Part shown: in pieces, positions 33,501 through 34,992 of the stretch
Layout of the letters: each line of letters begins with the position of its first letter
How positions within the stretch are numbered: position 1 is the first letter of the stretch
From: Bacteroidota bacterium
GTDB lineage: Bacteria > Bacteroidota > Bacteroidia > JABDFU01
Assembly: GCA_013286655.1 (NCBI GenBank)
Contig: JABDFG010000022.1
Span: 1 to 34,992, forward strand
DNA: 34,992 nucleotides
Direction: 5' to 3'
Notes under the pieces: model-generated
Databases searched by the model: none
What the model was told of the DNA's origin: nothing
The model's input: the letters and a program-made list of their open reading frames with translations, nothing else
Translations under genes and position numbers: made by a program

Positions 33501-34992
33501 ATGAACACCCATTATAGTGTATTAATCAGCAAACTGGATGAATTCATCCGTAAATACTACAAAAATCAAGTAGTACGGGGATTCTTGTATGCTGCCGGGG
33601 TGTTCCTGCTTTTCTACCTGAGTGTGACAGTCCTGGAGTATTACGCCCACTTTGATACAGCCATTCGTACATTTTTGTTTTACAGTTTTCTGGTTGTTAA
33701 CGGTTATATTATTACCAGGCTGGTCGTTATTCCTCTACTTAAACTTTACCGGTTGGGCGAGGTCATTTCTTACGAACAGGCAGCAGAGATCATTGGCCAA
33801 CATTTCGACACTATTCAGGATAAACTTTTGAATGTTTTACAACTCCAAAAAGAAGCCGGATCGGCTCAAAATATAATCCTGAATCCAGGAATCCCAAATT
33901 CCAATTCTCTTATTAACGCCGCCATTGATCAAAAAATACAAGAGCTAAAACCCATTCCCTTTGCTTCCGCAATCAATCTCGGTGAAAATAAAAAATACCT
34001 GAAATACACATTAGTCCCGCTTATTATTTTACTTTTCATTCTATTCGCAGCTCCCGGTATTATTACGGACAGCACCAACCGCCTGGTGAAACACCGTACT
34101 TATTTTGAAAAGGAAGCTCCCTTCCGGTTTATGATCGAAAATAAAAATCTGAGTTCGGTTCAGCAGGAAGATTTTGAATTACAGGTAAAACTTGCAGGAA
34201 ATGAAGTCCCCGCCGCCGTTTTTATCTCCATAGACGGAAGTGAGTATAAATTGGATAAAGAAAATACCGTTGAATTCCGTTACCTGTTCAAGAATGTTCA
34301 GAAAACAGTTCACTTCAGATTAACCGCAGAAGGCTTTCAGTCGAAGGAGTACGAACTAAAAATTCTTCCGAACCCCATCCTGCTCAACTTTAGCGTTCAG
34401 CTGGATTATCCTGCCTACCTGGGCAGGCAAAATGAAACACTTAAAAACACCGGTGATTTACTGATTCCCATTGGCACTAAAGTTACCTGGAAATTTAACA
34501 CGCAAAATACGGATATCCTGCGCATGGGTTTTGCCGACACCACGCTTGCTCTTTCTGCATCCGCTTACAATACCTATCAATATTCTTCCCGCATAATGAA
34601 TGACAGACGGTATACGATTACAACTGCCAATGAATTCATTCATAGCAAGGACTCTGTTTTATACAGCATCCATGTTGTTCCGGATGAATACCCGGTAATT
34701 GATGTGGACGATAAAAAAGATTCCCTTTCACAAAAACTACATTATTTCAGAGGTCAGGTAAAGGACGACTATGGATTCACAAACCTGACTTTTAATTATC
34801 GGTTCATCAATAAGACGGACACAGGAGCTAAGGGAGAAATCCCAAATCCCAAATCCCTACTCCCTACTTCTGTTTCCATTCCTGTGAGCAAAACCAAAAA
34901 CCAGGATCAGTTTTTTTACACCTGGGACATGAACACGCTGAACATTGTTTCCGGAGATGCCATTGAATATTATTTTGAGGTATGGGATAACG
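33501..34992 (+). CDS. DUF4175-like membrane protein, 5' part
   Basis: An open frame from ATG 33501 (MNTHYSVLISKLDEFIRKYY) runs without a stop to the window edge, giving about 497 residues of a longer protein. It has membrane segments at about 28-46, 57-80 and 167-187, then a long beta-rich extracytoplasmic part (for example HYFRGQVKDDYGFTNLTFNY and AIEYYFEVWDN). This arrangement matches large DUF4175-family proteins of Bacteroidota, which often carry a coiled-coil region farther on; that region lies outside this window. Function unknown. Two short runs of ATCCCAA-like repeats interrupt the coding sequence in frame (33885-33907 and 34837-34869). Confidence 0.8.
   Translation, partial: MNTHYSVLISKLDEFIRKYYKNQVVRGFLYAAGVFLLFYLSVTVLEYYAHFDTAIRTFLFYSFLVVNGYIITRLVVIPLLKLYRLGEVISYEQAAEIIGQHFDTIQDKLLNVLQLQKEAGSAQNIILNPGIPNSNSLINAAIDQKIQELKPIPFASAINLGENKKYLKYTLVPLIILLFILFAAPGIITDSTNRLVKHRTYFEKEAPFRFMIENKNLSSVQQEDFELQVKLAGNEVPAAVFISIDGSEYKLDKENTVEFRYLFKNVQKTVHFRLTAEGFQSKEYELKILPNPILLNFSVQLDYPAYLGRQNETLKNTGDLLIPIGTKVTWKFNTQNTDILRMGFADTTLALSASAYNTYQYSSRIMNDRRYTITTANEFIHSKDSVLYSIHVVPDEYPVIDVDDKKDSLSQKLHYFRGQVKDDYGFTNLTFNYRFINKTDTGAKGEIPNPKSLLPTSVSIPVSKTKNQDQFFYTWDMNTLNIVSGDAIEYYFEVWDN

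Noticed and set aside
1-34992. Mobile element, CRISPR array or defence system
   Set aside because: I saw no transposase, integrase, terminal inverted repeat with target duplication, spaced direct-repeat array, or nuclease/toxin gene.

Overview
The window is chromosomal DNA of a member of the Bacteroidota, probably from the Chitinophagia/Sphingobacteriia/Cytophagia side. The evidence is the arginine gene order argB-argE-argH, an OMP_b-brl_3-type outer-membrane barrel with a carboxypeptidase-regulatory-like domain, a LytS/LytTR pair, a DUF4175-like protein, DUF3857/transglutaminase and TlpA-like proteins, TTG start codons, and several TAnnTTTG-like -7 promoter elements. I see no tRNA, rRNA, CRISPR array, insertion sequence or phage gene. 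Most of the window is ordinary core genome.

Layout. (1) 1-2760 (+): the end of an arginine operon: the 3' part of argB (broken by a frameshift in an A8 run), an M20 deacylase (argE-like) and argH. (2) 2761-2934: a gene-free stretch holding a long imperfect palindrome and a second strong hairpin. (3) 2935-7772 (-): a three-gene operon of a TMTC-like membrane/TPR protein with an EF-hand-like insert, an ALDH7-type aldehyde dehydrogenase and a secreted TlpA-like thioredoxin. (4) 7853-12144 (+): a 1233-residue NtrY-like membrane histidine kinase, then purN. (5) 12119-20017: a phosphate-uptake locus. On the minus strand lie a phosphate-type porin, pstS, pstC, pstA, pstB and phoU; divergently on the plus strand lie a DUF47 PhoU-like protein and a Pit transporter, followed by rnhA. 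(6) 20506-23115 (-): an M1 aminopeptidase lipoprotein. (7) 23260-28873 (+): a LytS/LytTR two-component pair, a Gly-rich lipoprotein and a large outer-membrane barrel. (8) 28885-34992: a small basic secreted protein (-), then (+) a small metal-binding-type lipoprotein, a 1277-residue TPR/DUF3857/transglutaminase-like protein and the 5' part of a DUF4175-like membrane protein.

How it works together. The phosphate locus is the most coherent block. The porin would pass phosphate across the outer membrane, PstS would capture it, PstC/PstA/PstB would import it, and PhoU would report transport status. The divergent Pit transporter with its DUF47 partner would give low-affinity uptake. Upstream of the porin there are four TTAAC-related heptamers at an exact 11-bp period, followed at normal activator spacing by a -7-like element. 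This has the architecture of a Pho box. Strong hairpins in the porin-pstS and pstS-pstC gaps may set the ratio of these proteins.

Most interesting points: PstC carries about 90 extra periplasmic residues that visibly resemble a lobe of the neighbouring PstS but lack its phosphate-binding loop; the Pho-box-like array; the structured element after argH; an 8-bp tandem repeat inside the signal-peptide coding region of the outer-membrane barrel, which could switch its reading frame; and the argB frameshift. No wholly new multi-gene system is evident.
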